DNA from: JAHFDS01 sp964593795
Lineage (GTDB): Bacteria > Myxococcota_A > Polyangia > JAHFDS01
Length of the DNA stretch: 64,000 nucleotides
Direction of reading: 5' to 3'
Assembly: GCA_964593795.1 (NCBI GenBank)
Contig: CAZQJC010000039.1
Span: 77,556-141,555 of the forward strand
Shown: positions 15,577 to 22,022 of the stretch, piece after piece
Numbering within the stretch: position 1 is the stretch's first letter
Layout: each line of letters starts with the position of its first letter
The notes under the pieces: generated by a model
The model's database searches: none
What the model was told of the DNA's origin: nothing
What the model saw: only the letters and a program-made list of their open reading frames with translations
Position numbers and translations under genes: made by a program

Positions 15577-16491
15577 GTGGACCCGCAGGAGATCACGCCA
15601 GAGTTTGCGGAATCCCTTGCCGGCGGGCTCTGGGGCATTGCCTCGCGGCTGGACGATGCCGAGGGCATCGTGCGTGGCATTGCGGGTGGGCTCGAACAGG
15701 CGTTTGGGCTCGACTTCACGACGCTGCGGCTCATCTACTTCACGCCAACGTTCGAGGCCGACGTGCCCCGTTGGCAGAGCGCCCTGGGCCAGGCAACGGG
15801 TTTCTCCGACGGGCCGAACGGCACGGCAGTCGGCAAGACGTTCGGCTGGTGCACCGACGGGCGCTTCCACGCTGCGATTCTGATCCGGGAAGGCTTCCTC
15901 GCGGCTGCTGGAGGCATGAACAAGGTCGCTCTTGGGCTGATCGCACACGAGCTTGGGCATGTGCACGACTACGCCAACAGGTTCCGGTTGAAGGGGCTCC
16001 CATCGAGGCTTGACGAAGAAGCGTTCGCCCAGGGACGGATCGCGAGAGCTGACCTGCTACTCGACTGGTCCTGGTCAGAGTACTTCGCCGACAGGTGCGG
16101 CGGAGTCATGTACGACGATCCCTTCGTGCTGGAGACGGCGCGCTCCTGCGTGCCGCTCCTGCTCGAAGGGCGAAGATCCGTGGGTGCTGCATTCTTCCGG
16201 ATGTTGTCTGGTTCAGGCCTCTGGGCTGCTCTCTCAGGGACACACGTCACCGCTGCCGGAGTGTGGTTGCTGCACGCAGCGCGTGTCGCAGCGTGCGCGG
16301 TCACCAGGCCTCAGGTCTGGCCGACTCTCGTCGAGATCATCCCGGACAAGGATCTGCGCGTATTCATCGGCCGCATGTCCGCGGTCTTCGAGCCGATGTT
16401 CGGTGCGGGAGATGATGCTCGTGCCCAGCTTGAATCGCCTGCCTGCCGCGAACTCGTGCAGGCCGCGGCACGTCTCACCGCCGGGCAGTAG
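15577..16491 (+). CDS. Zinc metalloprotease (HExxH), lone plus-strand gene
   Basis: A 304-residue protein starting GTG (15577) after a GGGGG ribosome site; no ATG occurs until residue 115, which is too late. The zinc motif HELGH is at residues 124-128 and a probable third ligand lies in WSEYFADR (Glu168). That is the gluzincin-like arrangement seen in ImmA/IrrE- and M48-type peptidases. No signal peptide. The C-terminal third is helical. It lies alone on the plus strand between two minus-strand runs, with lower GC than its neighbours, so it looks like an acquired accessory gene. The target is unknown; cleavage of a host regulator or repressor is one possibility. Confidence 0.65.
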   Translation: MDPQEITPEFAESLAGGLWGIASRLDDAEGIVRGIAGGLEQAFGLDFTTLRLIYFTPTFEADVPRWQSALGQATGFSDGPNGTAVGKTFGWCTDGRFHAAILIREGFLAAAGGMNKVALGLIAHELGHVHDYANRFRLKGLPSRLDEEAFAQGRIARADLLLDWSWSEYFADRCGGVMYDDPFVLETARSCVPLLLEGRRSVGAAFFRMLSGSGLWAALSGTHVTAAGVWLLHAARVAACAVTRPQVWPTLVEIIPDKDLRVFIGRMSAVFEPMFGAGDDARAQLESPACRELVQAAARLTAGQ

Positions 16492-16510
16492 CCCCGGTAG
16501 GCGAACGGTG

Positions 16511-16750
16511 TCACCGCCCTTGTCGGTCGCGCACGTAGAGGTGCGGCGCGCGCAGGGGAGACAGGTGGAGCTCAAGCGGAAGGGGCAGCTCGGCGCCGCA
16601 GTTACGGCAGACGCCGCGTACCGTGCCCGCCGGGTCCTGGATCAGCACCTTGGTGCGCACCTTGACGAGCCCGGCGCGGCTCCTCAGGATCTCGTTGCCG
16701 CAGCCCGGGCAGTAGAGGCTGAGGTCCTGCGCGCCGTTCAGAACGGACAC
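16511..16750 (-). CDS. Com-like zinc-ribbon protein
   Basis: A 79-residue protein starting GTG (16750), whose start overlaps the end of the upstream gene by 13 bases. Two Cys pairs (LYCPGCGNE and CRNCGAELP) flank a basic beta segment (GLVKVRTKVLIQDPAGTVRG), the layout of Com-type zinc ribbons, which in phage Mu control translation of the modification gene. The C-terminus is a short hydrophobic/basic tail. Function not shown; the ribbon is clear. Confidence 0.62.
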   Translation of the reverse strand: MSVLNGAQDLSLYCPGCGNEILRSRAGLVKVRTKVLIQDPAGTVRGVCRNCGAELPLPLELHLSPLRAPHLYVRDRQGR

Positions 16751-17469
16751 TGGACCATCGCGCGATCGTAGGGCGGTGGCAGGCAGGATCGCGTGCCGTC
16801 GGACTGCAGGTACGGGGCGAAGGTGCAGTGCCGGCTCTCCGAGGAGCAGCTGCTCAGGCACCGGGTCTGCGCCGGCGCGGTCGCGCTCGGCGCCACGAAG
16901 CAGCAGAGCTTCCCCTGGGACGAGCAGAGCGGGGCGTCCGAGCAACATGAGCTCGTGATGGGCGGCAGGTCGGTGCCGGCGTCGGGCGCGGCGCACTCGG
17001 CCACGCTGGACAGGCACGTGCAGCGCTTGCCCGCGAAGCAGGGGTAGCCGGTGCAGCAGCGCCCATCGCAGAGCGTGCCCGCGCAGACGGGCGCCGCATC
17101 CGGAGCCGGCGCGGCCGCATCCGGCCCGGGCATGGCCGGGGGCCGGTTCGTGCAGTCGAGGTTGCCGCACGCCGTGTACGCCTCGTAGCCGACCTGGCCG
17201 GGTGTCATGCGCGCGGTGCAGCGCGCCAGGAAGGCGTCCGTGCACTCCGATCGCGCCAGGCACCGGTCAACGCCGCAGTCCTCGGAGAGTCCCTGGCATT
17301 CCTGCCAGCCCTGCGGGTCGGTCTTGATGCAGACGTCGATCTTGCAGAGCGCGCGCAGGAGCTGGCACTGCTGCGTCGCGGTGCACGAGCAGCTCTCTGC
17401 CTGGGTCGCGACGAGCGCCGACACACCGAGGATCGAGACGACCGCGAGGTGTGGAACGAACGGCTTCAC
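16738..17469 (-). CDS. Cys-rich secreted protein (30 Cys)
   Basis: A 243-residue protein. GTG (17469) overlaps the upstream stop. The first 25 residues are a Sec signal: basic start, hydrophobic core HLAVVSILGVSALVATQAES, then the mature part at CSCTATQQC. By count about 30 Cys, many in pairs (CDGRCC, SCC, LCC), as in extracellular disulfide-rich proteins. Linkers PGPDAAAPAPDAAP and APDAGTD are typical of Myxococcota surface proteins. A phage-carried version is odd: it may coat the host surface, block receptors or be a moron. No catalytic motif is visible. Exported nature strong, role unknown. Confidence 0.7.
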   Translation of the reverse strand: MKPFVPHLAVVSILGVSALVATQAESCSCTATQQCQLLRALCKIDVCIKTDPQGWQECQGLSEDCGVDRCLARSECTDAFLARCTARMTPGQVGYEAYTACGNLDCTNRPPAMPGPDAAAPAPDAAPVCAGTLCDGRCCTGYPCFAGKRCTCLSSVAECAAPDAGTDLPPITSSCCSDAPLCSSQGKLCCFVAPSATAPAQTRCLSSCSSESRHCTFAPYLQSDGTRSCLPPPYDRAMVQCPF

Positions 17470-17921
17470 GGGGCACCTCCGGCCATGAACGCATCCCACG
17501 CCGCAGGGTCGGCCCACTCCCTGCGGGGCTTGCCGCGGAGCCGCTCGCGCAGCACCGCCTCGACGAGACGGGCGTCGGCGCCATCGACGTGGACGGGCCC
17601 GTGGTAGCCGTGCAGACCGTTGACGTACGGGCAGAGCGCCGGAAAGCTGCCCTCTTCGATCGCGAGCGCGAGGTCCTGGCACCACGGGGCCTTCTCGTGG
17701 CGCTCGCTGTAGACGGCGCAGCGGGTCCCGCCCGACGGATCCGGGCGCAGGTACTTGCAGGACAGCCCCTTGACCAGGAACCAGGTGCCGTTGAGCTGCA
17801 CCTTGGCGTGACAGCACCCGCCGCACTGATGACACGCCTTCTCGAGATCGCCGCGGTGACGATCGCGGACGATCCGGAGGTGCTTCTGGATCACGGGGAG
17901 CTCGATCCGCTTGCGGTTCAT
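17466..17921 (-). CDS. YkgJ-like Cys-cluster (CxxCxxCC) protein
   Basis: A 151-residue protein with CHQCGGCCHAKV (residues about 31-42), then LSCKYL, RCAVYS and PWCQDL. The CxxCxxCC core followed by spaced single Cys matches the YkgJ family of predicted metal-chelating proteins. The aromatic C-terminal region is family-typical. ATG 17921 overlaps the upstream stop (ATGA), and its own stop overlaps the GTG of the secreted Cys-rich gene, so the two are translated together. It might serve metal handling or maturation of a neighbour. Biochemical role of the family is not established. Confidence 0.65.
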   Translation of the reverse strand: MNRKRIELPVIQKHLRIVRDRHRGDLEKACHQCGGCCHAKVQLNGTWFLVKGLSCKYLRPDPSGGTRCAVYSERHEKAPWCQDLALAIEEGSFPALCPYVNGLHGYHGPVHVDGADARLVEAVLRERLRGKPRREWADPAAWDAFMAGGAP

Positions 17922-18559
17922 GGCTGCGCCTTCCTCTGGCCGCGCTGGTGCTTGACGATGCGAGTGAGCCGCTCCTCGCCGCGGATGGCGGAAAGGGCGC
18001 TGTGCAGGCGCGGGGACCGAGGCGCCGTGTGCGGAAGGCCGCGCGAGAGATCCTGGTCGCGGCGCCGCTCGTCGAGCGCGCGCAGGTGTCTCTCGTGGTA
18101 CGGCCGGTAGGCGGGGTGCGCCTTGATGCGCTCGATGAGCGGGCGATAGCGCTGCAGCGTCTCGATCGGCAGGCCGCTCTGCTGCGAGGCGTCGCGCAGC
18201 GAGACGCCCGCGGGGAAATCTCCCGTGGGGTGCATCGCGGAGATGGCGCGGCGCGCGAGCTCGTCATCAGGCAGGGCGGCCGCGAGGACCCGGTCGAACT
18301 CGGCCTTCGAGCCGCCGGCCTGGTAGGCGGCAGCGCGCTCGGTCTGCCGCGACGGGCGCGGCCGGCGGCGCGATCGGGCCCTCGCGCGAGCCCCGGTGGC
18401 GTCCTCGCCGTAGCTGCCGCCCTCGTCGCCCGCCCCGTCGCCCGTCTCGTTGTCGGCGGCGTCCTCCGCGTTGTCAGCGTCCGCGTCCTCCTCGGGCGGA
18501 GCCTCCTCCGTGTCCTCGGGCGCGTACGGTCCGATGGGCTTCTCGCCCTCGGGGTACAC
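17918..18559 (-). CDS. C-terminal half of a frame-broken sigma-like protein (acidic linker plus HTH)
   Basis: A 213-codon open frame from a GTG at 18559. That GTG has no ribosome site and follows a codon in the same reading sense as the upstream gene. It begins with an acidic low-complexity linker (EDTEEAPPEEDADADNAEDA), a basic RARSRRRPRPSRQ patch, then a helical region with an HTH-like segment SLRDASQQSGLPIETLQRYR. Together with the 476-codon frame upstream it makes one continuous protein if the (CG)n tract at 18579-18591 is changed by one unit. I therefore see it as the second half of that gene rather than an independent gene. It could still be made separately from the GTG. Confidence 0.55.
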   Translation of the reverse strand: MYPEGEKPIGPYAPEDTEEAPPEEDADADNAEDAADNETGDGAGDEGGSYGEDATGARARARSRRRPRPSRQTERAAAYQAGGSKAEFDRVLAAALPDDELARRAISAMHPTGDFPAGVSLRDASQQSGLPIETLQRYRPLIERIKAHPAYRPYHERHLRALDERRRDQDLSRGLPHTAPRSPRLHSALSAIRGEERLTRIVKHQRGQRKAQP

Positions 18560-19904
18560 CTCGGCGCCGTAGGCGACGCCGCGCGCGCGCCTCGTCGAAC
18601 GCCTGGCCGACCGCGGTCTGGCGCGCGAACCGCGCGAAGTCCCCCCGCTTGGGGTCGTAGCGATGGATCGCGTTCGCGATGCCGGCGTCGATGGCGTTGT
18701 CGATCGCGGCGTCTCCCCGCAGCACGGGGTGCTGCCTCGCCACCTCGGCCTTGATCGAGTCGATGAGCGCCGGGTGCTGGGCTCGCCAGTGCAGGACCAG
18801 CTGGTCGATCTCGCGCTCGCCGATCGGCTTCTTCGCGCCCACCCAGTGCTGCTTGCGCCGCTCCGTCGGAGGCAGGGCCACGTTCTCGTGACCGAGGTCG
18901 CCCGACATCACGAGCTGGTCGACGTTGCCGTTGTGCTGACGCAGGAGCTCGTCCACGCTGCCGGACGGCGCGCGATCGGCCTCGCGCGCGAAGAACTTCC
19001 GGCGCGCCTGCTCGAGGTAGGTCAGGAACGCGCGGCCCGCGTCCTTCTCGCTGCCCTCGAACTTCCGGTGGGGCGTCAGGCCCAGCGCCCGGAACGCCTG
19101 CTCGCCGCCGTACACCACCGGGTGCAGCTTGATCTCGTGGCGCGCCTCGAGCGGCCGCCCGGCGATCGGATGCCCATCCGCGTCCACCGGGGGAAACAGC
19201 ATCTTCGAGTGCGTGGCGAAGACCTCGCCCGAGGGCGTGGTCTCCACGCTGACCTCGGGCGGGTGCTGCTGCAGGTACTCGAACTGGGCGGCCGCGAGAT
19301 CGACGCCGCTGCCGCGGGGGTGGTCCTTGCGATCGGCCGCGCTGATGCGGCCGGTGAACGTGTACTTGCGGTCCCGGTGCAGGCGGTAACGTGTGGGCTT
19401 GCCCTGCGCGTCGCGAGCGGTGACCTCGCCGATGCCGTACGGCTCGCCGGCCTGGCCGCGGACCAGCAGCTTGCCGACCGCGTACTGGTACGCCTGCGGC
19501 GGCGTGTGCCCGAGCGCATCGCTGTCCGGGTGCTTCTCGATGATGTGGACGTCGTCGCCGAGGTGCTGCAGCGGGTGGCGGTAGCGCGTGATCTTCTCGC
19601 CGAGCGTGGTCCGATCCGGGATCGCTCCGCCGATCGCGATGACGTGGTGCTGGGCGAGCCCCGGGATGCGCGCGAGGTGGGTCGTGCCCGCGATGTCGCG
19701 CTTGGCCGCGTAGAACGGGTCGTGGAGCATCTCCGGCGGAGGGGGCTTGACGCAGTAGGTGGTGTGCCGGCCGAGCGAGTCGACCATCGGCAGCGAGACC
19801 AGGTGCGGCGGGCACTGCCGCTGGCGCGACTTCCAGATGCGACCCGTCGGAGAGAACGCCTTGCGGATGTCGATCTCGGGTGCCGTGATCGGATCGAGGA
19901 ACAT
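18474..19904 (-). CDS. N-terminal part of a large phage protein with sigma region 2-like segment
   Basis: A 476-residue frame starting ATG 19904. A GGAGGAGG site lies about 10 bases upstream; a GTG at 19913 is too close to it. The first 330 residues are an unrecognised globular region (FLDPITAPEIDIRKAF, YCVKPPPPEMLHDPFYAAKR). Near the end comes AIDNAIDAGIANAIHRYDPK then RGDFARFARQTAVGQ, which resembles sigma-70 region 2 (AI..YDP.RG.FARFA). The last 35 codons (RRRLRRRGVPRG and on) look like wrong-frame reading; a one-unit change in a (CG)n run would continue into the acidic/HTH half at 17918. It is the first gene of its operon, under the late-type promoter at 20023-20059. Might be a phage sigma-like factor or a structural protein. 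Confidence 0.5.
   Translation of the reverse strand: MFLDPITAPEIDIRKAFSPTGRIWKSRQRQCPPHLVSLPMVDSLGRHTTYCVKPPPPEMLHDPFYAAKRDIAGTTHLARIPGLAQHHVIAIGGAIPDRTTLGEKITRYRHPLQHLGDDVHIIEKHPDSDALGHTPPQAYQYAVGKLLVRGQAGEPYGIGEVTARDAQGKPTRYRLHRDRKYTFTGRISAADRKDHPRGSGVDLAAAQFEYLQQHPPEVSVETTPSGEVFATHSKMLFPPVDADGHPIAGRPLEARHEIKLHPVVYGGEQAFRALGLTPHRKFEGSEKDAGRAFLTYLEQARRKFFAREADRAPSGSVDELLRQHNGNVDQLVMSGDLGHENVALPPTERRKQHWVGAKKPIGEREIDQLVLHWRAQHPALIDSIKAEVARQHPVLRGDAAIDNAIDAGIANAIHRYDPKRGDFARFARQTAVGQAFDEARARRRLRRRGVPRGREAHRTVRARGHGGGSARGGRGR
18579..18591. repeat. (CG)n tract at the frame break
   Basis: A run of alternating G and C (gcgcgcgcgc) at the point where the two halves of the gene lose frame. Gain of one CG unit, or loss of one base, joins the two frames, giving EARARGVAYGAEVYPEGEK. 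Typical of slipped-strand variation, or an error. Confidence 0.5.
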
Positions 19905-20022
19905 CAAGGGCACACCTCCTCCGTCTCGCCAGGGCGAGGGGTCGCCTCCGGCGCGCCAGCAGTCCTGGGTGGGGCCGGCTCGGGTGGAATGTCGACCCGC
20001 TCGGGGCCGCGCTCCTTCTTCG

Positions 20023-20059
20023 ATTCTACTCGGCCGTTTTCTGCCCCCCTGTCGCCAGA
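20023..20059 (-). promoter_or_regulatory. Late-type promoter element, minus strand
   Basis: Minus strand: TCTGGCGACAG (20059-20049), a 20-base gap, then TAGAAT (20028-20023). It shares the 11-mer with two plus-strand copies, but the gap is 20 instead of 11. It points to the operon starting at 19904. Confidence 0.5.
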
Positions 20060-20301
20060 TGTGAAATGGCTCGCACGTGGCCTGTACCAGCCCCGTGCCG
20101 GGAGACGCGGTGCCTGCAAGGGCCCGCCTGCTCGGTGATCGTGGAAGGAACGCCGCCTCATGAAGACCACGCTACGGATCGCGAGTCGGGTGATAAACGG
20201 CAGCCGGAGCACGGGGCGAACCGCCGCAGCGAGTCGCCGCCAGCCGCCGCTGGCCGCCGCCGCACGCCGCCGCGGCGCTACGCACCGGGGCACGGGGATC
20301 G

Positions 20302-20327
20302 CGCGTGCACGCGCGCACGCGCGCGCT
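20302..20327. repeat. Alternating purine-pyrimidine tract
   Basis: About 26 bases of GCGCGTGCACGCGCGCACGC type followed by more CG steps. Such tracts can adopt Z-form DNA and often lie in regulatory regions. Confidence 0.45.
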
Positions 20328-20350
20328 CCGGATCCGGATCTGATCTCTGT

Positions 20351-20368
20351 AGGTCTTACGTAGGACCT
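20351..20368. repeat. Near-palindrome AGGTCTTACGTAGGACCT
   Basis: 18 bases centred on TACGTA with two mismatches; possible operator. Confidence 0.4.
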
Positions 20369-20410
20369 GCGTAGAACCGGATCTCCTCCGGGAGGTCACT
20401 CCTGGTCCGG

Positions 20411-20429
20411 TCTGTTCGCGTAGCGAACA
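20411..20429. promoter_or_regulatory. Perfect inverted repeat, operator-like
   Basis: CTGTTCGC, GTA, GCGAACAG: 8-bp perfect arms with a 3-base spacer, no T-tract. It lies between the two divergent late-type promoters, where a repressor or activator could control both. Confidence 0.5.
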
Positions 20430-20591
20430 GGCCGAGCGGAAGCCCGTCACCTGGATCGAGGTCCAGTTCTTCGCGCGCGCGTGGCGGGGCTGTACGCGGG
20501 CACCTGGCTCGCTCCGCTCGCCCCGGTGCCCGCGGCGCGCTGCGCGCGCGCCGGAAGAAGACCGTCGGAGGGTCTGGGCCGAGCCGTCACA

Positions 20592-20619
20592 TCTGGCGAC
20601 AGACCCGGTTTCGTAGAAT
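20592..20619 (+). promoter_or_regulatory. Late-type promoter of the tail operon
   Basis: TCTGGCGACAG (20592-20602), 11 bases, TAGAAT (20614-20619). The same boxes and the same 11-base gap occur at 40783-40810 before the capsid operon. A CCAGGG/CCCTGG hairpin lies in the leader. Confidence 0.62.
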
Positions 20620-20760
20620 GAGGGTATCCAGCCAGGGGAGCCCTGGAACGAGGCCAGCGCTTTCGGCCCGCCTTCAGCTCCCCGCTCTCCTCGGGCGCGC
20701 GCCCACGGCGCCGCCCGCCCTCACGATCGATCGGGGGCTCCGGTCCCCGAAGGAGCTCGC

Positions 20761-21195
20761 ATGGCCTCGTACCAGAGGGGAGCGATCTACACGGGCGCGC
20801 GCTGCATCTTCAGCCTCAAGGGGCAGAAGGTCGGGTTCGCCACCCAGGTCAACGTCGAGGAGCAGATCCAGCACGAGCCGGTCACCGTGCTCGATAACGT
20901 CTTCGCCGAGGAGTACGCGCCCGTCGGCGTCCAGGTGACGTTCTCGGCCCAGTTCTTCCGGCTCGTGGGCGCGTCACTCCGCAAGTTCGGGTTCTGGCCA
21001 GCCGCGGACCACGTGAGCATCGTGACGATGGGGGAGCTCGACGCGACCCTGCGCGATCACGTCACCCAGGAGACGCTCGCCAACATCCAGCGCTGCCGGT
21101 GCATCTCGCGAACGCTCGAGGTCAACGCGCGCGGCATCGCCGGCACGAACACCCAGTGGAACGCGATCAAGCTCCTCGACGAGACCGGCACGTGA
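20761..21195 (+). CDS. Tail tube protein candidate
   Basis: A 144-residue beta-rich protein, first gene of the long plus-strand tail operon. ATG 20761 has GAAGGAG six bases upstream. It begins MASYQRGAIYTGARCIFSLK and contains VGFATQVNVEEQIQHEPVTV and VQVTFSAQFFRLVGASLRKF, the compact beta-sandwich style of myovirus tube subunits, which often have an early G.A.V segment for ring contacts. Size (140-160) and place just upstream of the tail chaperones and tape measure also fit. The sheath gene is 30 kb away, unlike most myoviruses where sheath and tube are neighbours. Call made mainly from position and size. Confidence 0.55.
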   Translation: MASYQRGAIYTGARCIFSLKGQKVGFATQVNVEEQIQHEPVTVLDNVFAEEYAPVGVQVTFSAQFFRLVGASLRKFGFWPAADHVSIVTMGELDATLRDHVTQETLANIQRCRCISRTLEVNARGIAGTNTQWNAIKLLDETGT

Positions 21196-21302
21196 GCAAG
21201 AAGAAATGCCAAGCGCAGCTTGATCTCGCTCCGGAACCCGTGGATGTCGCGCAGGTTTCCGGGAGCCCAGAGCACAGAAATGTCGACGGAGGTGCTTCGT
21301 GA
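21192..21302 (+). CDS. 36-residue micro-gene between tube and chaperone
   Basis: GTG 21192 overlaps the tube stop (GTGA) and its own stop overlaps the next GTG (GTGA), so both edges keep the coupling pattern of the operon. The product VSKKKCQAQLDLAPEPVDVA plus 16 more residues has no recognisable family. Frame support only; function unknown. Confidence 0.4.
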   Translation: MSKKKCQAQLDLAPEPVDVAQVSGSPEHRNVDGGAS

Positions 21303-21733
21303 CCGAGCCCGTTCGTGAAAAGCGCTTCTCGCTGTCGCACGTCGACGGAAGCGGCAGGACCTGGGACGGCGTGTTCCTCTACCGGCGGCCGAGCCTGCGG
21401 GACCTCCTGCGCATCGAGGCCGAGAAGGCGCGCCTGACGGAGGGCCAGACAGTCGACCGCGAGTTCCTGGTGCTGGCCAGCATGATGGCGCGCCTCAAGG
21501 TCGTGCTGCCCGACGTGCCCGCCTGGCTGCGCTGGGACGAGATCGAGGACCTCGGCCTCCTGACCCGCCTCACCGAGGAGGTGGACCGCATCGAGGGCGA
21601 CTGGTTTCGCGGGGACGACGCCGGTCGAGGCAGCGCGGGCGTTGGCGCTCCGGCGTCGGCGAGAGCGGAGCGTGTCCCACCTGCTGCGCCGGTGGTGGGT
21701 CGAGAAGTACCGGCTGCCGCCGACCAGCGCTGA
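21299..21733 (+). CDS. Tail assembly chaperone, zero-frame product
   Basis: A 144-residue protein starting GTG (21299). Residues 1-105 are a coherent helical domain (RPSLRDLLRIEAEKARLTEG, LASMMARLKVVLPDVPAWLR). After EGDW the sequence turns into Ala/Gly/Arg-rich text that looks like an out-of-frame run, while another frame continues with good coding character. This is the hallmark of the two overlapping tail chaperones that lie just before the tape measure in most long-tailed phages (lambda G and G-T; Mu uses a -2 shift). The chaperones hold the tape measure while the tube polymerises. Role supported by position and layout. Confidence 0.65.
   Translation: MTEPVREKRFSLSHVDGSGRTWDGVFLYRRPSLRDLLRIEAEKARLTEGQTVDREFLVLASMMARLKVVLPDVPAWLRWDEIEDLGLLTRLTEEVDRIEGDWFRGDDAGRGSAGVGAPASARAERVPPAAPVVGREVPAAADQR
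21605..21614 (+). other. Candidate programmed frameshift site of the tail chaperones
   Basis: Codons TTT CGC GGG. A +1 slip of the Phe tRNA from TTT to TTC gives ...EGDWFAGTTPVEAARALA. A -2 slip near the GGGG would give the same new frame. Exact mechanism unknown. Confidence 0.5.
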
Positions 21734-22022
21734 GTACCTGGCCTACACCGCCGAGGACCTGCTCGTGGAGTTCTTCGAGGACCACTTCGCCGCGCACCCG
21801 GAGCAAGAGCTCCGGCGGAAGGTGCATGAGCGCTCCGGCCAGCCGTACTACGTGACCGGCGACCCGCTCATCGACAAGTGGGAGCGCGAGATCGCGGAGG
21901 GGAACGAGCCCGACCTCGACGAGGCGCTCACGGACGCGCAGCGCGCGGAGGAGGCCGCCCAGCGGGAGCTCGCGGCCTTCGATGGGCTGGAGGAGCGCTT
22001 CGGCGATGTGGAAGCCCGGTAG
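21606..22022 (+). CDS. Tail assembly chaperone, frame-shifted extension
   Basis: Reading frame +1 relative to the 21299 gene, closed at 22022. It continues coherently as FAGTTPVEAARALALRRRRE, then HLLRRWWVEKYRLPPTSAEY and LAYTAEDLLVEFFEDHF, ending in a charged helix (EREIAEGNEPDLDEALTDAQ). The only in-frame start codon near the beginning is a TTG at 21642 without a ribosome site, which favours expression as a fusion with the upstream chaperone domain by frameshifting. The T-domain equivalent binds tube subunits or the tape measure. The fused product would be about 240 residues. Confidence 0.6.
   Translation, partial: FAGTTPVEAARALALRRRRERSVSHLLRRWWVEKYRLPPTSAEYLAYTAEDLLVEFFEDHFAAHPEQELRRKVHERSGQPYYVTGDPLIDKWEREIAEGNEPDLDEALTDAQRAEEAAQRELAAFDGLEERFGDVEAR

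Larger units (their letters stand above)
19905..20760. other. Divergent regulatory region of 856 bases
   Basis: No supported gene. It holds the minus-strand late-type promoter (20023-20059), the plus-strand one (20592-20619), a GCC-rich repeat stretch (about 20230-20275), an alternating purine-pyrimidine tract (about 20302-20327), a TACGTA-centred near-palindrome (20351-20368) and a perfect CTGTTCGC/GCGAACAG hairpin (20411-20429). The length and number of palindromes suggest regulator binding and possibly an origin. Confidence 0.55.

Noticed and set aside
19904..20293. Minus-strand open frame of 129 codons
   Set aside because: It runs through the late-type promoter and has no ribosome site or recognisable content; treated as leader.
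20592..20619. Sigma-54 type promoter
   Set aside because: GG and GC positions do not have the fixed 10-base spacing of -24/-12 promoters.
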